Positions 49,976-58,500 of a DNA stretch of 64,000 nt are shown here, piece by piece. The stretch is from positions 124,001 through 188,000 of the forward strand of contig OZ242373.1 of the NCBI GenBank assembly GCA_965209065.1. The letters run 5' to 3'. This DNA comes from CBDBUR01 sp965209065 (GTDB lineage: Bacteria > Pseudomonadota > Alphaproteobacteria > JAPOUT01 > G958296285). The position numbers and the translations under genes were made by a program. The notes beneath the pieces are model-generated. The model worked only from the letters and a program-made list of their open reading frames with translations, did no database searches and was not told the DNA's origin. Every line of letters begins with the position of its first letter. Position 1 is the stretch's first letter.

Positions 49976-50353
49976 ATGAAAGTAGCTTATATATTCAAGA
50001 GTCCGATGTCGGCGGTGTTTCAGCTGGGGGAGATGATACTGCCGCAGCTAGAGGCGGGCACGCACGGCGCGGAGGTTGTCGGGATGTTTTTCTTTGACGA
50101 CAATCTTTATAGTTTGCGCGCGGGCAACGCGCTCGGCGAGCGTTTGGCGAAGGTGGCGGCGGCGCAGAACATCTTGCTGATGATATGCGATGCCTGTGCG
50201 ATTCGGCGGGATATGGGGACGGGCGATTTCAGCAAGTGCGGCAGCGGCGAAATCAAGGCGAAGGGCTGTGTTTCGGGAGTTGTCGCGGGTTGTTTTCCTC
50301 AGCTTTACGAGGCACTAGAGCCTGCTTCACCCGCGCAGGTGATAACTTTATAA
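49976..50353 (+). CDS. DsrE-family protein (SaoD-like)
   Basis: The 125-residue protein has a DsrE-like Rossmann start (VAYIFKSPMSAVFQLGEMIL, then VVGMFFFDDNLYSLR) and a cysteine-rich second half: MICDACAIRRDMG, SKCGSGEIKAKGC and AGCFPQLYEAL. Proteins of this kind handle sulfur or thiol transfer; the GCFP ending fits the SaoD/DsrE group. The ATG has an excellent AGGAGG and follows the unknown gene's stop by one base, so the three genes 48561-50353 may be one transcript. Function unproven. Confidence 0.7.
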   Translation: MKVAYIFKSPMSAVFQLGEMILPQLEAGTHGAEVVGMFFFDDNLYSLRAGNALGERLAKVAAAQNILLMICDACAIRRDMGTGDFSKCGSGEIKAKGCVSGVVAGCFPQLYEALEPASPAQVITL

Positions 50354-50398
50354 AAACCTGCTATGTAGTATAGTAGTCAAAAGCAACAGGAGGGAGAG

Positions 50399-51304
50399 AT
50401 GGCAAATTACACAACGATACTAACCGACAAGCAAGACGGCGTGATGACGATAAGGCTGAACCGCCCGGAGAAGCTGAATGCTTTCACGGTGGATATGATG
50501 CGGGAGATAATTTCTGCTTTAGACGATGCGGATAGTGATGATAGTGTCCGCGTGGTGATATTCACGGGAGAGGGGCGCGGTTTTTGTTCTGGCGCGGATT
50601 TGTCGGCTGGGGCGGACACGTTCAACTACGAGGCGCGCGAGGACAGGGCGGACCGCCATACGCCTTTGCTTGCGGACGGCAGCTTTGATTACACGAACCA
50701 GAAGATGAGAGACGGCGGCGGGCTGGTTAGTCTGCGCGTTTATTCGAGTTTGAAGCCGATAATCGCGGCGTTCAACGGAGCGGCGGTTGGCGTGGGAATA
50801 ACGATGATGTTGCCGGCGGATATTCGTTTAGCTTCGCATAACGCGCGCTTTGGATTTGTTTTCACGCGGCGCGGGATAGTGATGGAGGCTTGTTCGTCGT
50901 GGTTTTTGCCGCGTTTGGTTGGGATTCAGCAAGCGCACGAGTGGGTTTTGACGGGCAGAGTGTTCGATGCGGAGGAGGCATGGCAAGGCGGTTTAGTGCG
51001 TTCGCTCCACGAGCCTGAGGACCTTATGCCGGCGGCTCTAAAGTTAGCGCACGAGATAGTTGAGAATACGTCTGCGGTTTCGGTTGCCTTGTGCCGCCGT
51101 TTATTGTGGTCGATGATGGGTTCGGATCATCCGATGGAGGCGCACAAGGTAGATAGCCGTGCGATATTCGCGCGCGGTCGTTCGGCTGACGTGAAGGAGG
51201 GTGTGACTAGCTTTTTAGAGAAGCGCGCTGCCAAATTCCCGGATAGAGTTTCGCAAGACATGCCTGACTTTTTCCCATGGGAGAAAAAGCGTGATTACGA
51301 GTAA
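50399..51304 (+). CDS. Enoyl-CoA hydratase/isomerase family protein
   Basis: The 301-residue crotonase-fold enzyme has RLNRPEKLNAFTVDMM, the oxyanion-hole blocks GRGFCSGADL and FNGAAVGVGITMMLPADIRLAS, and FGFVFTRRGIVMEACSSWFLPRLVG, where the glutamate (MEACSS) could be catalytic. Family members hydrate or isomerise enoyl-CoA esters. An insertion around residues 70-105 (EAREDRADRHTPLLADG) makes it longer than the typical 260. A perfect AGGAGG precedes the ATG. A small hairpin with a T run follows. Confidence 0.9.
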   Translation: MANYTTILTDKQDGVMTIRLNRPEKLNAFTVDMMREIISALDDADSDDSVRVVIFTGEGRGFCSGADLSAGADTFNYEAREDRADRHTPLLADGSFDYTNQKMRDGGGLVSLRVYSSLKPIIAAFNGAAVGVGITMMLPADIRLASHNARFGFVFTRRGIVMEACSSWFLPRLVGIQQAHEWVLTGRVFDAEEAWQGGLVRSLHEPEDLMPAALKLAHEIVENTSAVSVALCRRLLWSMMGSDHPMEAHKVDSRAIFARGRSADVKEGVTSFLEKRAAKFPDRVSQDMPDFFPWEKKRDYE

Positions 51305-51307
51305 AAC

Positions 51308-51328
51308 CCACTGAAAACAGGGCTTTTT
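51308..51328 (+). terminator. Possible terminator after the enoyl-CoA hydratase gene
   Basis: CC-A-CTG pairs with CAGGG around an AAAA loop, followed by C and five T. The stem is short with one bulge, so strength is moderate. Confidence 0.45.
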
Positions 51329-51360
51329 GCCTAAAATGTATCCGTGGGCTAAAAATTTAC

Positions 51361-51388
51361 TTGACCCTATTCCTATGGTTTTGATAAT
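51361..51388 (+). promoter_or_regulatory. Promoter of the first TPS-domain gene
   Basis: TTGACC (51361-51366), 16 bases, then GATAAT (51383-51388). The segment TTCCTATGGTTTTGATAA is nearly repeated before the second paralogue, so the promoter was duplicated with the gene. Confidence 0.6.
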
Positions 51389-51425
51389 CTACGAGCATTG
51401 TAAATAATAAGAAAGAGGGTTGAAA

Positions 51426-53513
51426 ATGAACCATTTAATAAAACTAAATCTAGTTGCCTTATTGGGCATTTTTTCTACAGGAGCGCTTGCGGTTGGCAGC
51501 GGCACCATTACTTCGGGTCAAGGCACGATAACGGCGACTTCGCCACAGCGCACGGACATCAGGCAAGAGAGCCAAGTTCTCGTAACCGATTGGAACAATT
51601 TTGATATTCGCTCTGGCGAGAGCGTTCATGCCCATCAGCCGAACGTTAATTCCAAACTTTTAATCAGGGTTGAGGGGAATGGTCCCACGAATATAGGAGG
51701 TGAGTTTCATTCCAATGGGGTAACGATAATCCAAAATCAAGCGGGCATAGAATTTTGGCAAGGCTCGGTGGTGAATGTCGGCGGCTTGATAGCGACGAGC
51801 GGCAGGGTTGCCGTTGAGCCTTTGGCGCGTGGCGATGTGATTATTTCAAACAGCACAGGTGCGGTTGTCAATCGCGGTGTGATAACCGCGAATGGTAAAG
51901 ATGTTATCTTAGCCGGCGCGCGCGTTGAGAATCACGGATACATTACGGCTATTGGTTCGAGTGTTCGGCTTGCTTCGGGTCGCGATTTTGACTCTAATTA
52001 TGATAGGGGCGATTTTTTCACCGTTATGCGCGAGACTGCATACGCAAGTGTGGTCAATACGGGCGACATCACGGCAGATGGAGGTAATATAGAAATTGAA
52101 TCGCGTGGTGAGGGTGAGAGTAGAGTTTCCGTCGGGGGTGATTTGTATGCGCTGCATGGTCGTGGTTATGGTTATGTTTATATATCGGGCGGTGATAATG
52201 GCATCGTAGATATTTCGGCTGACATTAGAGCGCAAGCATGGACTTATGTAGCGGGGGATTATATCACTATCACATCAGATGCCACTATTGAGGCTTCAAG
52301 TGTTGCTATCGGGGGTAGAAATAAGGGTGGTTTAATCAACTATCATTATAAAGAGTTGCAACCGCTCGCACGGCGTATTCTGGTGGAGGCTGACGCGAGG
52401 ATAGAGGTGGCGCATAGTGGTTATGGTCATTTATCTTTATGGTCTAGCGAGAAGATTTGGGTTGCGGGTTCTTTAATAGGGGGCAATATCCAAGTATCTG
52501 CCAAAGGTGCGCAGATAGGCACGCGCAATGGAAGACCACAATATGCCAATGAGGATAATGGTATCGGTTATATTGACTTGGGTGAGATTAGCGGTTTATC
52601 CATCAGTTTATACTTTAACGATTTGATTATTAGTGATGAGTATCTGCCTGCCCCTATTTTGGCGCAGGGCATTTTTAGTGAGCATAATACCGATAGCTAT
52701 ACCTTGTATGGAGGTCGCTTAAATTCTATAGGTGGGTCACTCAACAATAAACTTCTATCGAATAGGAAGACGGGTTATCTTTATTTTTGGGCGAAAAGCA
52801 TCACCATTGATACAGGCACAGAAGTAGATGATGTTTATAATTTATATTTACTAGCGAATGGTGATATCAACATCAATTCTAGGGTCGATACCAATGGCGG
52901 CAATTTAGCGGTGAGTGTTTTTGGCGCGGTAAATTTTGGTAATGGTGATAATGACGCTGAGGAAGAAATAGAAGCTAGGGACACAACAAATAAGGAGCCG
53001 ATAAAGGAAGAGGAAGAAATAATCAGGAGAGAGATAGAGGAGATAGAAAAGAAAAAAGAGACAGCAAGCGTAGCGCAGAAGGCTAAAGAAGCAACAAGGA
53101 AAGCGCCCGTTGCCCCCATCAAGGAGCCTATTCGTATTTCGGGTAATAGGGTTAGCATCTTTGAGGGTAATGATGCTCCGTCAGAAAAGAAGCCGAGCAA
53201 TAGGGATATTGAAATCACTGCGAAAACGAATTTAGATATTGGTGTGTCTATTAACGCGGGCAGGGGCAATTTAGAATTGTCTGTTGTTGATGGTGGCATT
53301 AATCTCCTTAACAACCGAAAGACGATTTTGAAAGGCAATAAGGTTAGCATTTCCTATACAGAGGCAAATGAAAGCGGCGAATATGACGGCAGGCGTGCTT
53401 ACCCGCTTATTTCTGAAAACCCCAATGTGCTTATTGAGGGCGCGAGTGGCGTAGAGCTGAATGAGCCAGAATTAGCAGCCCCAAAACTTGTTAAGGAGCC
53501 TGTTAAGGAATAA
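51426..53513 (+). CDS. TPS-domain (filamentous haemagglutinin-like) exoprotein, copy 1
   Basis: The 695-residue secreted protein has a signal peptide (LVALLGIFSTGALA) and an N-terminal haemagglutination/TPS domain: VGSGTITSGQGTI, VLVTDWNNFDIRSGESVHAHQP, then repeated NVGGLIATSGRV and NRGVITANGKDVILAGARVENHGYI, the beta-helix rungs seen in two-partner secretion exoproteins. After about residue 510 a lysine/glutamate-rich stretch (EEEEIIRREIEEIEKKKE) interrupts, followed by another beta-rich part. No TpsB transporter is in the window. It is short for an FHA-type adhesin. The ATG at 51426 follows an AGAGGG site; a TTG two codons earlier is less likely. Confidence 0.82.
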   Translation: MNHLIKLNLVALLGIFSTGALAVGSGTITSGQGTITATSPQRTDIRQESQVLVTDWNNFDIRSGESVHAHQPNVNSKLLIRVEGNGPTNIGGEFHSNGVTIIQNQAGIEFWQGSVVNVGGLIATSGRVAVEPLARGDVIISNSTGAVVNRGVITANGKDVILAGARVENHGYITAIGSSVRLASGRDFDSNYDRGDFFTVMRETAYASVVNTGDITADGGNIEIESRGEGESRVSVGGDLYALHGRGYGYVYISGGDNGIVDISADIRAQAWTYVAGDYITITSDATIEASSVAIGGRNKGGLINYHYKELQPLARRILVEADARIEVAHSGYGHLSLWSSEKIWVAGSLIGGNIQVSAKGAQIGTRNGRPQYANEDNGIGYIDLGEISGLSISLYFNDLIISDEYLPAPILAQGIFSEHNTDSYTLYGGRLNSIGGSLNNKLLSNRKTGYLYFWAKSITIDTGTEVDDVYNLYLLANGDININSRVDTNGGNLAVSVFGAVNFGNGDNDAEEEIEARDTTNKEPIKEEEEIIRREIEEIEKKKETASVAQKAKEATRKAPVAPIKEPIRISGNRVSIFEGNDAPSEKKPSNRDIEITAKTNLDIGVSINAGRGNLELSVVDGGINLLNNRKTILKGNKVSISYTEANESGEYDGRRAYPLISENPNVLIEGASGVELNEPELAAPKLVKEPVKE

Positions 53514-53557
53514 AAGAAGTTCCAAAAAAATCCCAAAAAAAAATTAAATTAAATTTT

Positions 53558-53590
53558 CCGCCCTCTATGTTTTTGGATGGCGGTTTTTTT
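53558..53590 (+). terminator. Terminator after TPS copy 1
   Basis: CCGCC (53558-53562) pairs with GGCGG (53579-53583), followed by seven T. The loop is longer than in the second copy's terminator, whose left arm (CCGCCCTCTA) is almost the same sequence. Confidence 0.65.
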
Positions 53591-53730
53591 GTGCATAAAA
53601 ACATTTAATTTAGTTTGCCTAAAATCAATCTAAATTAATTAAATTGCTGGGCGCTAGTTAAATTAAAATAAGTGTAAGTTAAAAAAAGAAATTTTCCCCT
53701 ACTTTAGAATTATTAAAAATACTTATTCCT

Positions 53731-53758
53731 TTGACTCCTTTCCCTATGATTTGATAAC
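53731..53758 (+). promoter_or_regulatory. Promoter of the second TPS-domain gene
   Basis: TTGACT (53731-53736), 16 bases, then GATAAC (53753-53758). Spacing and the bases between the boxes match the promoter of copy 1. The rest of the 286-base gap holds the copy 1 terminator and AT-rich sequence with AATTAAATTAAA-type repeats; no gene is seen. Confidence 0.6.
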
Positions 53759-53799
53759 CTAAGTAGTAAATAAGAAAACAGTTAGAAAGGAGCTGAAAA

Positions 53800-55866
53800 A
53801 TGAAACATTTAATAAAATCAGGTTTAATCACCTTATTGATTGGGTTTGCGATAAGCGCATTTGCGCCGAGCGCATTTGCAGTTGGAAGCGGAAAAATATC
53901 TGCGGGTCAAGGCAAGATAGAGAGCACCCCACAGCAGACGGACATTAGGCAAGAGAGCCAAGTCCTCATAACCGACTGGAACAATTTTGACATCGGCGCG
54001 AATGAGCGCGTTCAAGCCCACCAGCCGAACTCCTATGCCAAACTTTTAATCAGAGTTGAGAGCAATAGGGGCACCAATATAGCAGGTGAGTTTAGTGCCA
54101 ATGGTGTTGTGATACTCCAAAACCAAGCGGGCATAGAGTTCTCGGGCGGTTCGGTTGTGAATGTCGGCGGTTTAATTGCGACGAGCGGTCAAGTTCAAAC
54201 GGATAGTTTGACGGGTTATGACGGCATTATTTATTCTATTGTGGATAGCAAGGGTTCGGTCATCAACCGCGGCACGATTAACGCAGACGGCAGTGGTGTT
54301 ATGCTATTGGGCGCTCAAGTTGAAAATCATGGTGCTATCAATGCCAATCAGTCGAATGTTCGGTTAGCTGCGGGCAGGGATTTCAATATTTATGATGATG
54401 GCGTTGCTCTGAGTGTGGAGCGACCCGTTTCCAATGCGCGCCTAGTGAATACCGGCGACATTTTAGCCTATAAAGGCAATATAGAAATTGAAGCGCGCGA
54501 AGCAGAGGATGTGAACACGGAGGTTGCTTCTATCAGTGGCAATCTAGCTGCTGTGGGTGGTGCTATTTATATTTCGGGCGGTAGAGGCATACTAAGCATT
54601 GCGGGCAATGTGGTAGCAGAGGAAATCATTTATATTGCCAGCAGTGATTATATTGTCGTTAAATCGACAGCAAACATTTACTCATCGCAAGTTCATGTGG
54701 GTGCGAGGAACTTTGGCGGTTTAATCAATTATTCCAATAAACGCTTGCAACCTATCGCGAAGCGTATTTTGGTTGAGTCCGATGCCAATATAAGGACGAT
54801 TCCGGGTGGTTATGGCTATCTCAATATATGGGCGAGCGAGAAGGTTTGGGTTTATGGCTTTTTAGCGAGCGATAACATAGTCATATCAGCTAGGGGTGAG
54901 CTTGACCACGAGAGTCACGGCAGAAGGTTTGTCAATCAAAAGAATGGCATAGGCTATATTGATTTGCGTAAAGTAAGCGCGGGGACGTCTCTTGCTTTAC
55001 ACTTTGATAATTTAATTTTTAGCGATGAGCAAACGCCTGCGCCGGTGCTAACCGATGGTGTTTTGAGCGACCACAACATTGATACTTACTATATAGATGT
55101 TGATAGTTTGCATTCTATGGGCGCAGCTTTTTATGACGAATTTGGTGATAAGGAATTAGCGAATAGAGTTAGCAGTTATGTTTTATTCTGGACGAACAAC
55201 CTTAGCGTCAATTCGGAAATTGATGTGAGCGGTATTTATAATTTATACTTGCTTGCGCAGGGTGATGTTCATATTGCTTCTGGCATCAATACGAATAAGG
55301 GCAACTTAATCATTAGCGCTATTGGTAATGTTGATTTTGGTTCGGTTGATGAAAATGAATTAAAGAAGGCAAGCGTGAACAAGAAAGAGCCTATTGATGT
55401 TTTTGGTAATAGAGTGGTTATCTATTCTGGCTCAGACGAGCAGCCGGAAGATCCAAGTAATAGGGATATTAACATTGTTGCTCAAGTTGAATTGACGCTT
55501 GGCACGTCTATTGACGCAGGCAAGGGCAACTTGAGATTGGCTGTTGTTAACGGCGGCATAAATATCCTTGAGGGCAGGAAGACGGTTTTGAGAGGTAATA
55601 AGGTCAGCATTTCCTATACAAAAGCATCGAGTGGCGAATATGTAGCCGATGATGAGGAGAAGCGTGTTTATCCGCTTATTTCTGAAAACCCCAATGTGGT
55701 TGTTGAGGGCGCGAATGGCGTAGAGATTAATGAGCCAGAAGTTGCCTCCCCAGAGCCTGTATCAAAGGTTGATAAGGAAGAAAAGGAAATTCCTAAAAGA
55801 CTAGACAGGTCGGATAAAATATCTTCTGTGAAGCCAGAAAAAGAATCCCAAAAGAGAAAGTTATAG
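53800..55866 (+). CDS. TPS-domain (filamentous haemagglutinin-like) exoprotein, copy 2
   Basis: A 688-residue paralogue of the preceding gene. The signal peptide (LLIGFAISAFAPSAFA) is followed by VGSGKISAGQGKI, VLITDWNNFDIGANERVQAHQP and NVGGLIATSGQV, the same TPS domain; ISENPNVVVEGANGVEINEPE near the end matches copy 1 (ISENPNVLIEGASGVELNEPE). The two differ most in the middle beta-helix and in the acidic/basic insert, which is shorter here. The C-terminal tail is lysine and serine rich. An AGGAGCTG site precedes the ATG. Secretion by an unlinked TpsB or anchoring by the tail are both open. Confidence 0.82.
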   Translation: MKHLIKSGLITLLIGFAISAFAPSAFAVGSGKISAGQGKIESTPQQTDIRQESQVLITDWNNFDIGANERVQAHQPNSYAKLLIRVESNRGTNIAGEFSANGVVILQNQAGIEFSGGSVVNVGGLIATSGQVQTDSLTGYDGIIYSIVDSKGSVINRGTINADGSGVMLLGAQVENHGAINANQSNVRLAAGRDFNIYDDGVALSVERPVSNARLVNTGDILAYKGNIEIEAREAEDVNTEVASISGNLAAVGGAIYISGGRGILSIAGNVVAEEIIYIASSDYIVVKSTANIYSSQVHVGARNFGGLINYSNKRLQPIAKRILVESDANIRTIPGGYGYLNIWASEKVWVYGFLASDNIVISARGELDHESHGRRFVNQKNGIGYIDLRKVSAGTSLALHFDNLIFSDEQTPAPVLTDGVLSDHNIDTYYIDVDSLHSMGAAFYDEFGDKELANRVSSYVLFWTNNLSVNSEIDVSGIYNLYLLAQGDVHIASGINTNKGNLIISAIGNVDFGSVDENELKKASVNKKEPIDVFGNRVVIYSGSDEQPEDPSNRDINIVAQVELTLGTSIDAGKGNLRLAVVNGGINILEGRKTVLRGNKVSISYTKASSGEYVADDEEKRVYPLISENPNVVVEGANGVEINEPEVASPEPVSKVDKEEKEIPKRLDRSDKISSVKPEKESQKRKL

Positions 55867-55887
55867 AAGAAAAATAAATTAAATTTT

Positions 55888-55918
55888 CCGCCCTCTAAAA
55901 AATAGAGGGCGGTTTTTT
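55888..55918. terminator. Strong terminator after TPS copy 2
   Basis: A perfect ten-base stem, CCGCCCTCTA (55888-55897) with TAGAGGGCGG (55903-55912), AAAAA loop, then six T. On the other strand the A-rich left flank gives a weaker T tract, so it may also stop the convergent MFS transcript. Confidence 0.9.
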
Positions 55919-57185
55919 ATGTGCTGAGTCTGGTTGTTTCTTCAACATTTTCCATTTCGTCATGAGAGAGTCGCACGAAGCGCAAGTTTGTTAGGGACGA
56001 GACTAAGAGGATAAGCATTCCCATTCCCACAACAGAGATGAGGGGGGCTTGATGAACGCCAAAGATATCGGCAGCCAAGCCGGTGAGGAGCGCGCCGAGG
56101 GGAGCGCCGCCCATAAAGGAGAATTGATAGACCGAGAGGATTCGTGCGCGGTGGGAGTCGGGCGCGCGATTTTGGATAATGGTTCTGCCCGACGACATAG
56201 AGCAACCTGCGGCGACTCCCCACAGCACGCACAGGCAAGCGAGCACCCAAAAGGGTTTGGGGATAGCAAGAGCGGCGATAATCAAAAGCCCAGCGCTCAC
56301 GCCGCTAAGCAGCAATTTACCAACGGCGGGAACGAGTCCTATTCGAATAAGTGCAATCATAGAGATGATGGTGCCGAGCCAAAAGAGCATATTGAGTAGT
56401 GCGATTTCGCTTGTGCCGCCGCCGTAATGGTCGCGCACGAAGATGGGCAAGATAACGAGAAACATACCGATATAAAAAATGCTAATACCGAATTGTAAAA
56501 TAAGGACGGGAGATATATCTTTGTGCGAGAAGGCGACACGAATTCCGTCCATCATTTCGGGGATAGTTTTACCGATAGAGCCGGATTTTTCGGGGGTGTT
56601 TGCTAGATTTTTCGGCAAGCGCAGAGCGGCGGCGGCGGCGAGGAGATAAACGCTAGCTTGAATAATAGGCACCCAGCCGATATCAAAAAAGCTAGAGACA
56701 GAAACGAGTGTCATACCACAGAGCATGCCAGTAAATTGAAGTCCCAGCGCGATATTGACCGCGCGTTGTATTTGTTTGAAATCGACGATATGAGAGAGCA
56801 GGGCATCGCGTGCGGGCATAACAAAAGTGCCGAGCGTGCCAATCGCCAACCCGTATAGGATAAGGTGGTGGAAGGCGATTTGCTCCGACAGCACCATCGC
56901 GCCTAGCACGAAGGCAGGCAAGCAGGCGCATGCTTGCATAAGAACAAGAATTTTTCTGCCATCGTTATTCTCGGCGGTAACGCCTGCGGGCAGCATAAGA
57001 AAGAGCGCGGGGACAAGGATAGCGGCTTGCACCACGCCGAGTTGTGTTGCGCTGAGTCCCAGCACAAGTGCGCCGATAGCTTGAATTGCGACGATTTGGA
57101 TTCCGTGCGCGAAAAACCAGAGCACTTGTCCTGTCATATAGGCGGGCATGGGATTTTGTTTTTCTTGTGTAGCGCGCTTACTCAT
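55917..57185 (-). CDS. MFS transporter (MFS_3/enterobactin-exporter type), copy 2
   Basis: A 422-residue protein with about twelve membrane helices, starting AYMTGQVLWFFAHGIQIVAIQ and carrying TLGTFVMPARDALLSHIV in the first half and SSGRTIIQNRAPDSHRARI with YQFSFMGGAPLGALLTGL in the second, a pattern typical of the MFS_3 (EntS-like) group. It is a tandem paralogue of the upstream gene, whose 3' end it overlaps by eight bases. Substrate unknown; the group exports siderophores and other small molecules. Confidence 0.85.
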   Translation of the reverse strand: MSKRATQEKQNPMPAYMTGQVLWFFAHGIQIVAIQAIGALVLGLSATQLGVVQAAILVPALFLMLPAGVTAENNDGRKILVLMQACACLPAFVLGAMVLSEQIAFHHLILYGLAIGTLGTFVMPARDALLSHIVDFKQIQRAVNIALGLQFTGMLCGMTLVSVSSFFDIGWVPIIQASVYLLAAAAALRLPKNLANTPEKSGSIGKTIPEMMDGIRVAFSHKDISPVLILQFGISIFYIGMFLVILPIFVRDHYGGGTSEIALLNMLFWLGTIISMIALIRIGLVPAVGKLLLSGVSAGLLIIAALAIPKPFWVLACLCVLWGVAAGCSMSSGRTIIQNRAPDSHRARILSVYQFSFMGGAPLGALLTGLAADIFGVHQAPLISVVGMGMLILLVSSLTNLRFVRLSHDEMENVEETTRLST

Positions 57186-58434
57186 TGATAGTTCCTTTTT
57201 CGTTTAATTTTATAGAAAGAATCTGAGAAAAGAAACAAACAAAAGTGAGAACGATAGTCATTCCAACGAGCGGTGCGAAGGGCGTATGGTGAAGGTTGGG
57301 GGCTTTATCGGCGAGAACTCCAAACAGGAGCGTGCCGAAGGGCGCGCCGCCTAAAAAGGCGAGGTGATAAATCGACAAGGCGCGCCCGCGATGGCTATCG
57401 GGGGTGCGTGTTTGGATAATGGTTCTAGAGGAGGTCATAAACACGCCGCCGCCGCAGCCCCAAATGACGCATAGGGAAAACAGCCCAATATAAGGCATAG
57501 GAATAGACAGGAGGAAGAGCACGAGCATACCGCTCAAGAGCGCGCCGACTAGGAGTTTTCCCAAAGAGCGCACATGGCCTATTTTAGCGAGCGTCAGTGA
57601 GGAGAGCATCATCCCCGCCCAAAAGCAACCATTGATGAGCGCGATATTGGTTGCGTCACCATTATAATAGTCGCGCACGAGCAGGGGGAAGAAGACAAAG
57701 AACGTTCCCATATAAAACACGCTCATCGCGAGCGTAAGCGCGAGAATGGGCGCGATTTTTTTATCCTTCAAGGCATAGCGCAATCCGTCGAGCATCTGGG
57801 TTCTTCTTTTCGCGATGAGGTTATCGTCTAAGAAAACCGGCGCGGGTGCGACATCGGCACTCAAGCGATAGGTGGTAAAAGCAGTAAGTAGCAAGCTCGA
57901 AGTGCCGAGAATAATAACGTAGCCAATATCCAATACCTTCACCAAACCGATGGCAACCATACCAAGCATATTGCCGGCGAACTGCAGGCCGGTCGCGAGG
58001 TTCACTGCATATTGGACTCGGCTTGGCACAACAATATGAGAAATGAGAGTATCGCGCGCGGGCATTGTCATTGCGTTTAGCGTCCCCGCCATCAAGGCAT
58101 AGAGTATCAGCCCGACGAAATCTATTTTCCCGCCAAGCACGAGCATAGCTAAAGCGAGAGGGGGAATAGCCGCCGCGAGTTGTAATTTAATGAGTAGCAA
58201 GCGCACATCATTGCGCTCAGCGGCAACGCCGGCGGGCAGAATAAAAACGAGAGACGGCAACAAGATGCAAGCTTGAACGATACCGAGCTGCGTGGGGGGC
58301 AGATTCAAAATCAGCGTCCCGACCGCTTGAAGTGCGACAAACTGGATACCCATCCCGATAAACCACAATAATTGCCCGCTCATATACCAATGAAAAGTGC
58401 TGTTTTTGGGCTTAATATCGGATAGCTGGCTCAT
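57178..58434 (-). CDS. MFS transporter (MFS_3/enterobactin-exporter type), copy 1
   Basis: A 418-residue, twelve-helix transporter beginning WYMSGQLLWFIGMGIQFVALQ, with TLNAMTMPARDTLISHIV and SSRTIIQTRTPDSHRGRAL followed by YHLAFLGGAPFGTLLFG. These blocks line up position by position with the downstream paralogue, so the pair arose by tandem duplication and then diverged. The gene is first in a two-gene unit and is transcribed away from the TcpQ-like gene across a 66-base gap with an inverted repeat. Substrate unknown. Confidence 0.85.
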   Translation of the reverse strand: MSQLSDIKPKNSTFHWYMSGQLLWFIGMGIQFVALQAVGTLILNLPPTQLGIVQACILLPSLVFILPAGVAAERNDVRLLLIKLQLAAAIPPLALAMLVLGGKIDFVGLILYALMAGTLNAMTMPARDTLISHIVVPSRVQYAVNLATGLQFAGNMLGMVAIGLVKVLDIGYVIILGTSSLLLTAFTTYRLSADVAPAPVFLDDNLIAKRRTQMLDGLRYALKDKKIAPILALTLAMSVFYMGTFFVFFPLLVRDYYNGDATNIALINGCFWAGMMLSSLTLAKIGHVRSLGKLLVGALLSGMLVLFLLSIPMPYIGLFSLCVIWGCGGGVFMTSSRTIIQTRTPDSHRGRALSIYHLAFLGGAPFGTLLFGVLADKAPNLHHTPFAPLVGMTIVLTFVCFFSQILSIKLNEKGTINE

Positions 58435-58447
58435 TGGAATGATTATA

Positions 58448-58476
58448 GCGCAATAATAAAAAATTAACCATTGCGC
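58448..58476. promoter_or_regulatory. Inverted repeat in the divergent MFS / pilus-module gap
   Basis: GCGCAAT (58448-58454) and ATTGCGC (58470-58476) are perfect seven-base arms around a 15-base AT-rich spacer. It lies between divergent start codons and may be an operator for one or both. No regulator gene is adjacent. Confidence 0.45.
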
Positions 58477-58500
58477 GTTAGGCTAGGAGAGAGAAAAAAG

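Noticed and set aside
53600..53720. AT-rich AATTAAATTAAA repeats as a possible CRISPR or origin
   Set aside because: Units are short and irregular with no spacers, and no cas or replication gene is near.
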